Of a stretch of DNA of 64,000 nucleotides, positions 10,545 to 20,218 are shown piece after piece. The first letter of the stretch is position 1; every line of letters begins with the position of its first letter. The notes under the pieces were generated by a model. The model was given only the letters and a program-made list of their open reading frames with translations. It ran no database searches and was not told where the DNA came from. The stretch is from Triticum aestivum. Lineage: Eukaryota; Streptophyta; Magnoliopsida; Poales; Poaceae. The position numbers and the translations under genes are program-made. The DNA lies in the NCBI RefSeq assembly GCF_018294505.1, contig NC_057813.1:320315191-320379190 (forward strand), given 5' to 3'.

Positions 10545-11574
10545 ACTGATATACAAATTGCCTAGATTTTCCTAATTTTTCAAAAAAAAATGGAGTTACA
10601 GAAGTATGGAAGTTTCTAGAATACGCCGCTTTAAGTAGCGCATTCCGGTGAGGCCAAGCGTCCAGGTGCGTCATTAAGTCGCCGGAGTTGGTTCCTCGGG
10701 CACCGAGCCTCTTAATGAAGGCATACAGATGGACGCCATGAATGCGGGCAGCTGGCACTGCCTGGGTTGCACCGCGCGACGGCGCGAGGGACGATGGTTT
10801 TTGGTGTGCCAAAGGTAGTCAGCTGCGATCGTGGCAACGTTGGAGATGCCCTTTTCTCACATGCGATCCCCACAAGTCATTGAAAAAGCAAGACGAACCG
10901 ACATGGTCTCACGTCCTGGGGATGGAGTTGGCCATCCTACAACACTCCACGGATGCGTTGCGGCGCGTGCGCACTTCGGTGCCCCATGCATCCTCGATGA
11001 GCCAGGTATTGATCTGCTAGTCATGCCACAACGCTAACGCCACCCTCAGAACCCTAAAGCCGACCGTGTCCAGCGATGATGAGTGTGTCGCTCACCGCGA
11101 TCGTCGTGTCCAGAGGCGGTGCGGGAGCTGCGCCATGTTGTTGGCCCCCATGACCCGCATGAACGGTTGCCGGTGGGGAGGAGGTCGTGGGCCAGCTCCT
11201 CCATTGTACTAGTCTATGCCAGGTCGTCCCGACAGGTGTGCCCCACATGTCCGTTTCCCTGTTTTCCCAACCAAATTCGAGCGTCAGTGCTCCGCGTTGC
11301 GCAATAGGCGCAGAACAGGTGGTTTTCGTCCCCTGGTTCAAATGTGGTATAGTACCAAGCTGTTACCCTAGCCCCAAGTGTGGTGGTTTTGGGTACGGTA
11401 CCACCCTTTTCCTTTTCAACTAATGAAGAGTAACGCTTGATTAAGTAGCTAGATGGTGTGCTATTGTAAGTGTCCTACTGTTTGATGGAATAATTGAGGT
11501 GTGCCGTGTTCGTGCCCGCATTTAGGGGTCCAACTTACCATGTTCCGGCAGTAGTAACTATACTAGTCCCTACA
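10545..11574. other. About 1 kb without a recognised feature
   Basis: Moderately GC-rich DNA carries open frames on both strands (for example a 103-codon minus-strand frame starting at 10812 and a 95-codon one starting at 11341). None shows a motif, promoter or splice pattern that I can defend. It may be decayed genic or retroelement sequence. Confidence 0.4.
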
Positions 11575-11576
11575 TA

Positions 11577-11832
11577 CTCCCTCTGTTTTTATTTACTCCA
11601 CATTTTAGCTTTGCTCAAAGTCAAACTTTGTAAACTCTGACAAAGTTTGTAGATAGAAACAATAACATATACAATAACAAATCAATACCATTAGATTCAT
11701 TATTGAATGTACTTTCACATCATATAGATTTGCTATTGTAAATGTTCATATTTTTTCAAAAAAATTGGTCAAATTTTATGAAGTTTGACTTCATTCAAAC
11801 CTAATATGCTAAGTAAATAAAAAATAGAGGAA
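11577..11832. mobile_element. Stowaway-type MITE
   Basis: TA followed by CTCCCTCTGTTTTTATTTAC at the left and the complementary AGTAAATAAAAAATAGAGG at the right form terminal inverted repeats. The interior matches the intact MITE at 22088-22344 closely, for example ATTATTGAATGTACTTTCAC in both. The right end has drifted (AGAGGAAG) and the right TA is not preserved. It has no coding capacity and depends on Mariner-type transposase. Confidence 0.85.
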
Positions 11833-12505
11833 GAATCTTACTACGTGACCAAGACGGAAGGGAAAATGAGATAACTTATTGTTTATTTGAGCCGTTCAAG
11901 TATAATCATGTGGCGTTGCTTATTTCTCATTCCTCTCCAACCCTCCTCTCCATCGAGCATGCTGCCCTCCAGTTGAGTCCATCCTCCCGCATGCCTCATT
12001 TGAACATTCCGCCGAGTATCATTGGCATGTGGGCCTAGACAATGCTTGTATTTCCAATGTTGTAATTTGTCCAACATGCATACAGGCAAACGGTTCGTTT
12101 AAAGTTTCACTTTGCCTTCACTATGTGTCACTTCCCATCTTAGTTTTGACATCTCATTCGGTTCACACCCCAACACATCTTCACGACATCGATTGATGTT
12201 GAGAGATCAAGTGCGTGTCATGCAAGGAGATAAAGATTTGGTGAGTTTCTATGATAGAAATGACCCGGGGGGTTTGTGGGCATTGGAGGGAGTATATTGT
12301 ACGTTCAAAAGCAAAACAAACATACTGTACCCACCCTAGTCCTCTTTCAATCGATCTCTGGACCCTAGATGAAACCAAGAGAGAACGAGTGGGTGCATGT
12401 GTGATAACTAAGGCGGATTCAAAATTTTGAACTGGTGATCATAACATTAGCAAATCATATATAATGGGTATTCAATGCTCATTTCGCTTTTGAATGTACA
12501 GTATA

Positions 12506-12640
12506 CTCCCTCCAACCCTTTCTAGTTTACATATAAGTTTTATGTTTAGTCAAAGTATCTCTACTTTGATCAAACTTATAGAAAAAACTATCAACATTCA
12601 ACAATGCCCAATCAATATTGTTAGATTCGTACGTACTCCT
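12506..12640. mobile_element. Partial Stowaway-type MITE
   Basis: The left terminus TA-CTCCCTCCAACCC is followed by AGTCAAAGTATCTCTACTTTGATCAAACTTATAG and an ATCAATATTGTTAGATTCGTA stretch of Stowaway style. The right inverted repeat is not found, so the copy is truncated. The end coordinate is approximate. Confidence 0.6.
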
Positions 12641-12849
12641 AGATTTGTATTCAAACAAAGATGGTTTTCGATTTGTTTTCAAACATGTGAACGTGCTTGT
12701 TCTCGTGCATGGTATTCCTACTAGGATTTCTCCATGTATAGCCAGTCCAATAGTATCTTTTTTAAGCTCCCTGTCAAATAGTACTAGTGGAGTACTGACA
12801 ATCCAACATCTGCAGTAGAGTATGCAGTGCTCATAGTACTAGTAGTATA

Positions 12850-12890
12850 CTCCCTCTTTTTTTTATTTACTCCGCATAAAACGGAGGGAG
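12850..12890. mobile_element. 41-bp internally deleted Stowaway MITE
   Basis: Only the two ends remain: CTCCCTCTTTTTTTTATTTA on the left and AAAACGGAGGGAG on the right, flanked by TA at 12848-12849 and 12891-12892. It is a minimal deletion product of a normal element of about 250 bp. Confidence 0.8.
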
Positions 12891-12925
12891 TACTAGTAAC
12901 ACTCGGCCGACCTCTCTCTCTTCTA

Positions 12926-13130
12926 CTACCTCCTTCCTGGTTTATTAGTCCTCTTTGTAATTTATGCTAATTTTTTACCAACGATTTAACTGATGGAATG
13001 TTAGTGCATATTAATAAAATTATATCCTTGGATTCGTATTTGAACATATTTTTTCATGATATAATCTTTATGACATGCATAAATATTTTATTAGTTAAAT
13101 TTATGGTCAAACTTTGGCACAGATTACAAT
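12926..13130. mobile_element. Stowaway-type MITE of a second subfamily (right end lost)
   Basis: It starts CTACCTCCTTCCTGGTTTAT and continues through GGATTCGTATTTGAACATA, ATTTTATTAGTTAAATTTAT and GGTCAAACTTTGGCACAG. The same body plan occurs at 30607-30805 in the opposite sense. The right terminus is missing: the text runs into a gene-like ORF, with GGTCAAACTTTGGCACA present twice at the junction (about 13112 and 13133). Confidence 0.65.
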
Positions 13131-13153
13131 GGAGGTCAAACTTTGGCACAAAT

Positions 13154-13420
13154 ATGCTGGACTTGAACTGGGCGGCGGAGGCTCAACTCGACGCGGAGCG
13201 CACGGATGCCGCTGCCATCGAGGCCCTCCTGCAAGCGGAACCGAACATCCTGGACTTGAACTGGGCGGTGCTAGCATCCGTGCGGAGAGCCCGCACGCTC
13301 TGCGTGAATGAGTGGCTGGAAGCCGAGGACAACCACGGTGGGGAGACAAACGTCGACAGCTACGGTTGGTTCGCGCCGGCAGCCAAAGACGACGAGGCTA
13401 TCTCGTTCCGCGAGCAGTGA
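13154..13420 (+). CDS. Hypothetical ORF with an internal LDLNWA repeat
   Basis: This 88-codon, GC-rich frame begins with ATG at 13154 and ends at TGA 13418-13420. The peptide contains LDLNWA twice, about 30 residues apart, in a segment that looks duplicated (the same DNA phrase CTGGACTTGAACTGGGCGG recurs). The composition is acidic and Ala-rich. I recognise no family. It directly abuts a MITE remnant on its 5' side, so it may be a fragment whose promoter was lost. A 3' AT-rich tail follows. It is not clear that it is translated. Confidence 0.35.
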   Translation: MLDLNWAAEAQLDAERTDAAAIEALLQAEPNILDLNWAVLASVRRARTLCVNEWLEAEDNHGGETNVDSYGWFAPAAKDDEAISFREQ

Positions 13421-14546
13421 TAGTTTTTCTTTATGTTGTTGTTTTTAGGGATCTTTTGTTGTGTAAAAACATATATTTATGCGAGTCGCCTGACTTTCAT
13501 CATTTGGGTCAGTCGACCATTTCAGGCAGTTGGATGAATATCCTACGTCTCCTAACCCTTCTTCTTCCCCAACAGACCACCGCACGGGCCGTACGGATCT
13601 TCCCCAACATGCGGTTGGATAAACATACTGTATGAATGAAAATTATGTGTCAGCGGTAGGATGGCTGAGATTGGTTTGATCACATGCGCTAGCATGTGTC
13701 AGCGAGGGTGTGTTCCCTTGGTTGGGTTTGCGGCGTGCAGGAGCAACTATGTTAGGGTGCGGTGCGACCATGATAGCCGTGCGCAAGTGTACCTCCTTTT
13801 CATTTTGAAAACTTTAGGCAAGCTTGGCAAAAATGTGTGGCGAAGTATGGAAATGCAAGCCCTAGACCCAAATAGGATACAAGTACGTATGTAAGAGTAC
13901 TACTTGTGTTAAAAAAGAAAGGTGGGGTTTTCCTTCACGGGATTGATCGATACAAATCCTCGTTCGACGTGTCAATAAATGCGTATTTTTTTCTCCTACA
14001 CCAAAAGAAGACGATGGAGAAGCGGAGTCAACGAAGAGTGAAATGATGGTTGCTTCGTCCGTGCTTTATGATTTGACTCCTCGCTGCTTTGTGATATGTG
14101 ATAGAAGGGACAGAGGAGTAGACTCTGTTCTCTATACTATACATGCATCCAAGCACGGGAGAAAGAGGAGAGATGTTGCATTTTTCTATTCCTTCAATCA
14201 GTCAATTAGGGAGCTTCGATTCCATCTTTTTGGCTTTGGCAGCACCATCCACAATGGTTCCCATCGGGGCCAAAAGCTATTTTCACATTTGGCTACACAT
14301 TGTGGTTGCCCTTAACCGTACCACTTGGTTTTCCTCATGTGTGATATCTATACAAATCTCGATTATATTGATCTAAAAAATTATAGTATCAAGATTAGTA
14401 AAAAGGAGGTGATTTTGCCGTGCGGATGGCAGGGGAGGTTTCTTATTTTTAGAGGACGTTGGCCCTTGGGAGGAAGGAGGGGATGCGGACAATGTGTGGA
14501 TGAAGATGGCGACTTGCATTCGTAAGGTGCTTCGGAGGAGTTTGGA

Positions 14547-16466
14547 GTGTCCAGCGGAAGGAGAAGCGAAGATACGGATACCTGGTGGTGGAATGATGAT
14601 CTCGAGAAGGCGATTAAAGAGAAGAAAGATTGCTTCAGATGCCTATACCTGGATAGGAGTGCAAACAACATAGAGAAGTACAAGATGGCGAAGAAGGCCG
14701 CAAAGCGAGCTGTTAGTGAAGCAAGGGGTCGGGCATATGAGGACCTCTACCAACGGTTAGGCACGAAGGAAGGTGAAAGGGACATCTATAAGATGGCTAA
14801 GATCCGGGAGAGGAAGATGAGGGATATTGGCCAAGTTAAATGCATCAAGGATGGAGTAGGCCAACTCTTGGTGAAGGACGAAGAGATTAAGCATAGATGG
14901 CGGGAGTACTTTGACAAGTTGTTCAATGGGGAGAATAAGAGTTCTACCATTGAACTGGACGACTCCTTTGATGAGACCAGTATGCGTTTTGTGCGGCGCA
15001 TCCAGGAGTCTAAGGTGAAGGAGGCTTTAAAAAGGATGAAAGGAGGCAAGGCGATGGGCCCTGATTGTATCCCCATTGAGGTGTGGAAAGGTCTCGGGGA
15101 CATAGTGATAGTATGGCTAACCAAGCTTTTCAACCTCATTTTTCGGGCAAACAAGATGCCAGAAGAATGGAGACGGAGTATATTAGTACCAATCTTCAAG
15201 AACAAGGGGGGTGTTCAGAGTTGTACTAATTACCGTGGAATTAAGCTGATGAGCCATACAATGAAGCTATGGGAGAGAGTCATTGAGCACCGCTTAACAA
15301 GAATGACAAGCATGACCAAAAATCAGTTTGGTTTCATGCCTGGGAGGTCAACCATGGAAGCCATTTTCTTGGTACGACAACTTATGGAGCGATATAGGGA
15401 GCAAAAGAAGGACTTGCATATGGTGTTCATTGACTTGCAGAAGGCCTATGATAAGATACCGCGGAATGTCATGTGGTGGGCCTTGGAGAAACACAAAGTC
15501 CCAGCAAAGTACATTACCCTCATCAAGGACATGTACAATAATGTTGTGACAAGTGTTCGAACAAGTGATGTCGACACCGATGACTTCCCGATTAAGATAG
15601 GACTACATCAGGGGTCAGCTTTGAGCCCTTATCTTTTTGCATTGGTGATGGATGAGGTCACAAGGGGTATACACGGAGATATCCCATGGTGTATGCTCTT
15701 TGCGGATGATGTGGTGCTAGTTGACGATAGTCGGACGGGGGTAAATAGGAAGTTAGAGTTATGGAGACAAACCATGGAATCGAAAGGGTTTAGGCTTAGT
15801 AGAACTAAAACCGAGTACATGATGTGCAGTTTCAGTACTACTAGGTGTGAGGAGGAGGAGGTTAGCCTTGATGGCCAGGTGGTACCTCGGAAGGACACCT
15901 TTCGGTATTTGGGGTCAATGTTGCAGGAGGATGGGGGTATTGATGAAGATGTGAACCATCGAATCAAAGCCGGATGGATGAAGTGGCGCCAAGCTTCTGG
16001 CATTCCCTATGAAAAGAGAGTGCCACAAAAGCTAAAAGGCAAGTTCTACAGGATGGCGGTTCGACCCGCAATGTTGTATGGCACGGATTGTTGGCCGACT
16101 AAAAGGCGACATGTTCAACAGTTAGGTGTGGCGGAGATGCGTATGTTGAGATGGATGTGTGGACACACGAGGAAGGATCGAGTCCGGAATGATGATATAC
16201 GAGATAGAGTTGGGGTAGCACCAATTGAGGAGAAGCTTGTCCAACATTGTTTGAGATGGTTTGGGCATATTCAGCGCAGGCCTCCAGAAGCTCCAGTGCA
16301 CAGCGGACAGCTAAAGCGTGCGGAGAATGTCAAGATAGGATGGGGTCGACCGAATTTGACATGCGAGGATTCCGTTAAGAGAGACCTGAAGGATTGGAGT
16401 ATCGACAAAGAGCTACCTATGGACAGGGGTGCGTGGAAGCTTGCTATCCATGTGCCAGAGCCATGA
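14547..16466 (+). pseudogene. LINE (RTE-like) reverse transcriptase, open over 639 codons but 5'-truncated
   Basis: This is a non-LTR reverse transcriptase. Visible blocks are NYRGIKLMSHTMKLWERVIE, FGFMPGRSTMEAIF, VFIDLQKAYDKIPR, GLHQGSALSPYLFALVMDE and the catalytic FADD (residues about 385-388), then a long C-terminal part with LRWFGHIQRRP and a normal stop. The frame has no ATG at its start (it opens at a GTG). One missing base near 14529 separates it from coherent upstream coding sequence (MKMATCIRK), and the N-terminal endonuclease is gone. The polymerase domain itself looks undamaged, which suggests fairly recent insertion, but this copy cannot mobilise itself. Confidence 0.85.
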
Positions 16467-16530
16467 GTTGGTTGCGAGATCTTATGGGTTTCACCTCTAG
16501 CCTACCCCAACTTGTTTGGGACTAAAGGCT

Positions 16531-16560
16531 TTGTTGTTGTTGTTGTTGTTGTTGTTGTTG
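16531..16560 (+). repeat. (TTG)10 tail of the LINE
   Basis: Ten perfect TTG units end the LINE 3' UTR. Confidence 0.95.
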
Positions 16561-17006
16561 GCCTGGCGGTTTGCTTACGTGCGGTCCCACGTGTCAGCGC
16601 TTTACCAAGCCGATCTGCATCCCACTTGAGGCAGAACAACGACAGAAGCAACACGTGGTTAACTTGAAGAAGATGAGGGAGAAGCGGATTCAACAACGAG
16701 TGAAATGATGGTTGCTTAGTCCCTCCAACTTATTTTTTTAGCATTATTACTAGCAAGATGCTCGTGCGTTGCATGAAGTTGATGGAAAAGGTAACCACAA
16801 CTTATAATTTGATGGATGGAGTACTAGTTAAAGTGATGCATATAATTGCCTCCAAATGTGAGCAAAGGGATCACACATGTCTGTATTGATTGGAACGAGA
16901 ATGCTATAGCGCAATAAGAATTAAGGCCACGATGATGCGATCATAGTGGTGGTTATAGGAGGCAAGAAAGATGCATCCATCAACGTACGACCTCCTCCTC
17001 CTCGAC
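16561..17006. other. Unclassified repetitive intergenic DNA
   Basis: This stretch has no gene. It includes GTGAAATGATGGTTGCTT and CCCACGTGTCAGCG, phrases that recur on the other side of the LINE (near 14040) and, in part, near 18740. See the findings. Confidence 0.45.
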
Positions 17007-17567
17007 TCAGTGCGTCGAGCCACCGACCGTCGGCTTAGCAGCCGAGGCTTTTGTGGCGAGGTCAAGGTGCTTCTCAGCAAAGGCGTCCATTGCTTCCAGC
17101 CGGTTAAGGAAGGCCAACGTCATTGCATCCTCACCGGCCTTGTAGATACGTATGTACACGACTAACTCGTACACATGGATGTGTAGCTCGACGAATTCTT
17201 GTAGGGCGAGGCGCATCACGGCGAGCGCGAACTCCAGGTGGACATTCTTCGTTGCATCGACGGGCAGTCGCAGGGCCACCAGTGCTTGAAAGATGTTCCG
17301 GCCATGGAGGCCGATTAGGGTGGCAGGCAATGAGGAGCCCGGGCGTGCAGGCTAGAGGAGTAAGGCAATGTCGTCCGCGAGCTTCTTGACAATGGTGAAC
17401 TTGTTGATGGTGGCAATGCTCATCTTGTCCAACTGAGAGTCGTAGCTAGCGACAACGCTGGCCATCCACCAGCAGGTCGCGAATACCGTCTGGAGACGTT
17501 CCTCGGTGCCATGCCACAGGCCGGCGTCGTGGACCATCTGGCACAGTCGCTGGCCGCCCGCACGCAT
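17007..17567 (-). pseudogene. Hypothetical minus-strand gene with one in-frame stop
   Basis: On the minus strand a GC-rich frame runs from ATG 17567 (MRAGGQRLCQMV...) to the stop at 17007, interrupted by one TAG near 17352. The peptide of about 185 residues is helical-looking, with Ala, Leu and Val-rich stretches such as NIFQALVALRLPVDATKN and LALQEFVELHIHVYEL. A TATA box (CATATAAA, minus strand, 17667-17660) lies about 90 bases upstream of this ATG, a good plant promoter distance. An in-frame ATG at 17642 is too close to the TATA box to be likely. I recognise no family. Coherent frame, promoter and GC content suggest it was once a real gene, possibly carried by a transposon. Confidence 0.45.
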
Positions 17568-17659
17568 CGCCGCTATGGGTCTGGAGTGAGCACTTTTGTG
17601 CTTAGTGTAGGTTCTAAGGTGCATACAATGTGGTAGATGCATTGGAACGGAGGGGCGCC

Positions 17660-17667
17660 TTTATATG
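17660..17667 (-). promoter_or_regulatory. TATA box upstream of the minus-strand hypothetical gene
   Basis: Minus-strand CATATAAAGGCGCC precedes the leader of the frame ending at 17007. Confidence 0.45.
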
Positions 17668-17949
17668 AGTGCAAACTGCATTGCATTCACATCGTGCTGC
17701 CTCTTTTCCCGGTCCTCCTCCTATTACTTCCCTCATGCATTCACGATGCTAATTGAAGCAGGATGCACCATTGGTCGTTCAATATTTCGGGAACCGCTAC
17801 CCTCTCCCATGTCTGTATTAAATCCGTATCCGGAACTACACCGCCCACTGTCAAATCAAATAGTACTGTGCCGCCCGCTGCAGGCCCCGCTGAACACGCC
17901 TCCTCGCCTCCATCAAATGCCCCCGTTAAACCCGCATGCAAACTGAGAA

Positions 17950-19302
17950 ATCTTGTATTTTAAGTACTCTCTGAGTTCCACTGTGAGTACAATGTGTACA
18001 TGACTTGCAGGCTGGCTACAGATTGATACAGAAAGTTAAAAAGAAACAAATCCATCCTTAATCTTGTATTCTAAGTACTTTATGGGTTCCATTGTCAGTA
18101 CAGTAGCGAAAGAAGTATATATTAAAAAATATAAAAAACATAAACTTTAGGACATAATTCAAACTCAGGTCATCGCGTTGCGAGCATCCGGGCCTGACAA
18201 GTACAATAGATGTTCGCTGTGACGATGCAAGAGAAATATCACTATAGCAATGAGCCCGTCCATTGCAATGGATCCAAAGTAGAATAATACATATTCACAA
18301 ATTTGAAAGAAAACAGTTTAGTTTTGATATACATATCACTAAAAATATCTTCTATTTCACTCCAAATATATTTTTTGGCTGTTTTGATGAGGTAAGGGAG
18401 GAATGTGGTTTGTTTCAAGATACTAAGGGGTTTTGTGTAAAATGGAGCAAAGAAGTGGGAATTGTTGCAAAAAGGCCACAACTTACATCACAGCCGTTAG
18501 ATGCATATCTAATGGTCAGAAATGGCGGATGGCAGACACACCATCATCACCAACTGAGTCTTTTATAGGAGTATAAGTAGAGATTACTTCGTCCCTCCAA
18601 CTTAACTGCGGGAAAGGTCCGGCTTTGTGATTTGACACCTCATTGCTCATTACTACGTCGGCGCCATGACTGTGGTGTTTCACCCCTGCTGCTCTACACT
18701 GTTATATCGGTAAGGCACGTGGACCCGTTGCTTGATGTCCCACGTGTCGGCGAAAGGGACTAGAACATTTATGAAAGCAAGCACTCTACTCTTACGATGG
18801 AGGAGTACACGACACAACGGCCCAGTGAACTGTTACTTGTACTATAGTACTACCATAGTTTTGTTGTTTCGCATGATCCATCGATGAAACCCGATTAAAC
18901 AGGCAAGGGCGGGATTTTTCCCATGTGGTAGATGATACTAGCCATACATTTCAAAGGCAATTTTAATGTATGCAAACTGAATAATTAAGTAACAATATGA
19001 GATCTAGTAAAACTAAAAAAACATATGATTTATTGTGTTAGAGTGTAGTAGTAGTGCTGTATTGCATGATTGTTAGATGTAACATGCGAGACGTGTAGAG
19101 ATGGTACTTTTGAGGTCCTACAGAGAGAAATTGGGCATAAACTGGATTCAAATATTTGTATTTGTCTTCATTAACTCATATCTACAGTTTGTACAGTAGA
19201 CGTGAATGCTTGTTCGCTCTTACGAAACCAGTACATCAATAATGGGGTGACGTGCGCCAATTTAGGCACTGGCACGTTGGCCTACTCGGCTCCACAGAGA
19301 GA
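17950..19302. other. Intergenic stretch without recognised genes
   Basis: The DNA is AT-rich with short random frames. Phrases such as TGATTTGACACCTCATTGCTC and CCCACGTGTCGGCG resemble those near 14070 and 16590, so part of it is a dispersed repeat. I see no coding, RNA or clear transposon terminus. Confidence 0.4.
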
Positions 19303-19311
19303 GCGAGAGTA

Positions 19312-20209
19312 GAGATAAATACATGGGCGGTTAGTGTATTTCAAGCGAAAAGCATAATACGGTCACCGGACTTCAGAATACGCTCATTACTGTCATTATA
19401 TACGTTTTGCGGTGATTATACGGTCACTTGCTCACCGTTCAGCATCGGATTGCACTTTGTTGATCGGCCAAATAGTCTGCATGGCACTATGTTGACTAGT
19501 TAAATTGTCCATGTTCCTTGTGGGTCCCACATGTCAGTTCGCATAAGAAAAGGTCAGATAAACACAAATTTACGCAGGCGCGTTAAGACTCCAACTCATG
19601 CGCGGGAACCACCTGGTTGTGTATGTGTCTGTCAGGGCCTGATGTGTGCGCATGCACGTGTAGGTTGAGCACTTGAGCGTGAAAGTGTGTGTTGATCGTG
19701 TGGTGTGTGCACGCATGCGTGTGTGTGTGTGTGTGTGTGTGAGTGTTGCGTGCGTGCGTGGCTGTGTGTGTATGTGTGAGTGTTGCATGCGTGTTAGTGT
19801 TGCGTCCATGTAGTTCGTGTGCATGCATGCGTTTGTGTATAATCACCACACTGGCTCCTGTGTGTTAAAACAGACGACTCGACGTAGCAATACAAGGCCA
19901 CCTTGTCCACTGTGCCCGCGGTCATGACTTCTAACGACCATCCAATATTTTTTATTGTTTTTTTCATTCTTATACATGCCGACAGGTGGGCCTAGTGGTG
20001 GTGAGCTAATGTGATGCAACACTAGAGGTGCCACGTCGAGCGTTTAACTGGTAACTAGTCGTGTCTTGAGCAAATACAGAGCTATACGGTGATTCCGTGA
20101 CTGTATAATAACCAGAAAACGTAAATGGTGACCGTAATGAGTGGATTCTGAAGTCCAATGTACGTATCGTGCTTTCGCTTCAAATACAATGGTCGTCATT
20201 GTATATATC
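19312..20209. mobile_element. Mutator-like foldback element / MULE-type MITE (about 0.9 kb)
   Basis: The two ends are inverted repeats of about 190 bp. Left ...GTATTTCAAGCGAAAAGC... and GGACTTCAGAATACGCTCAT correspond to the reverse complement of the right side (GTATTTGAAGCGAAAGC, GGACTTCAGAATCCACTCAT), continuing inward to GACTAGTTA on both sides. The flanks 19303-19311 and 20210-20218 read GCGAGAGTA and GCGAGAGAA, an 8-of-9 match that fits the 9-bp duplication of Mutator-like elements. There is no transposase. The middle is TG-rich. The exact termini are uncertain by a few bases. Confidence 0.7.
19610..19841. repeat. (GT)n-rich low-complexity stretch
   Basis: A degenerate GT-rich core inside the foldback element includes a pure GT run of about 24 bases near 19718-19741. 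It gives false Thr-His-rich minus-strand frames. Confidence 0.85.
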
Positions 20210-20218
20210 GCGAGAGAA

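Larger units (their letters stand above)
14460..16560 (+). mobile_element. RTE-type LINE, 5'-truncated
   Basis: The non-LTR retrotransposon contains a reverse transcriptase frame, a short 3' UTR (CACCTCTAGCCTACCCCAAC) and a (TTG)10 tail at 16531-16560. That tail is the usual 3' end of plant RTE-like elements. The endonuclease domain expected upstream is absent, so the copy is 5'-truncated; the exact start is uncertain by tens of bases. I did not find a convincing target-site duplication. Confidence 0.85.

Noticed and set aside
16740..16775. TACTAGCAAGATGCTCGTGC as a transposon end
   Set aside because: It recalls a phrase common in grass repeats, but I found no matching second end or duplication here.
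19570..19849. Thr/His-rich minus-strand ORFs
   Set aside because: They come from the GT-rich low-complexity stretch in the foldback element, not from coding sequence.
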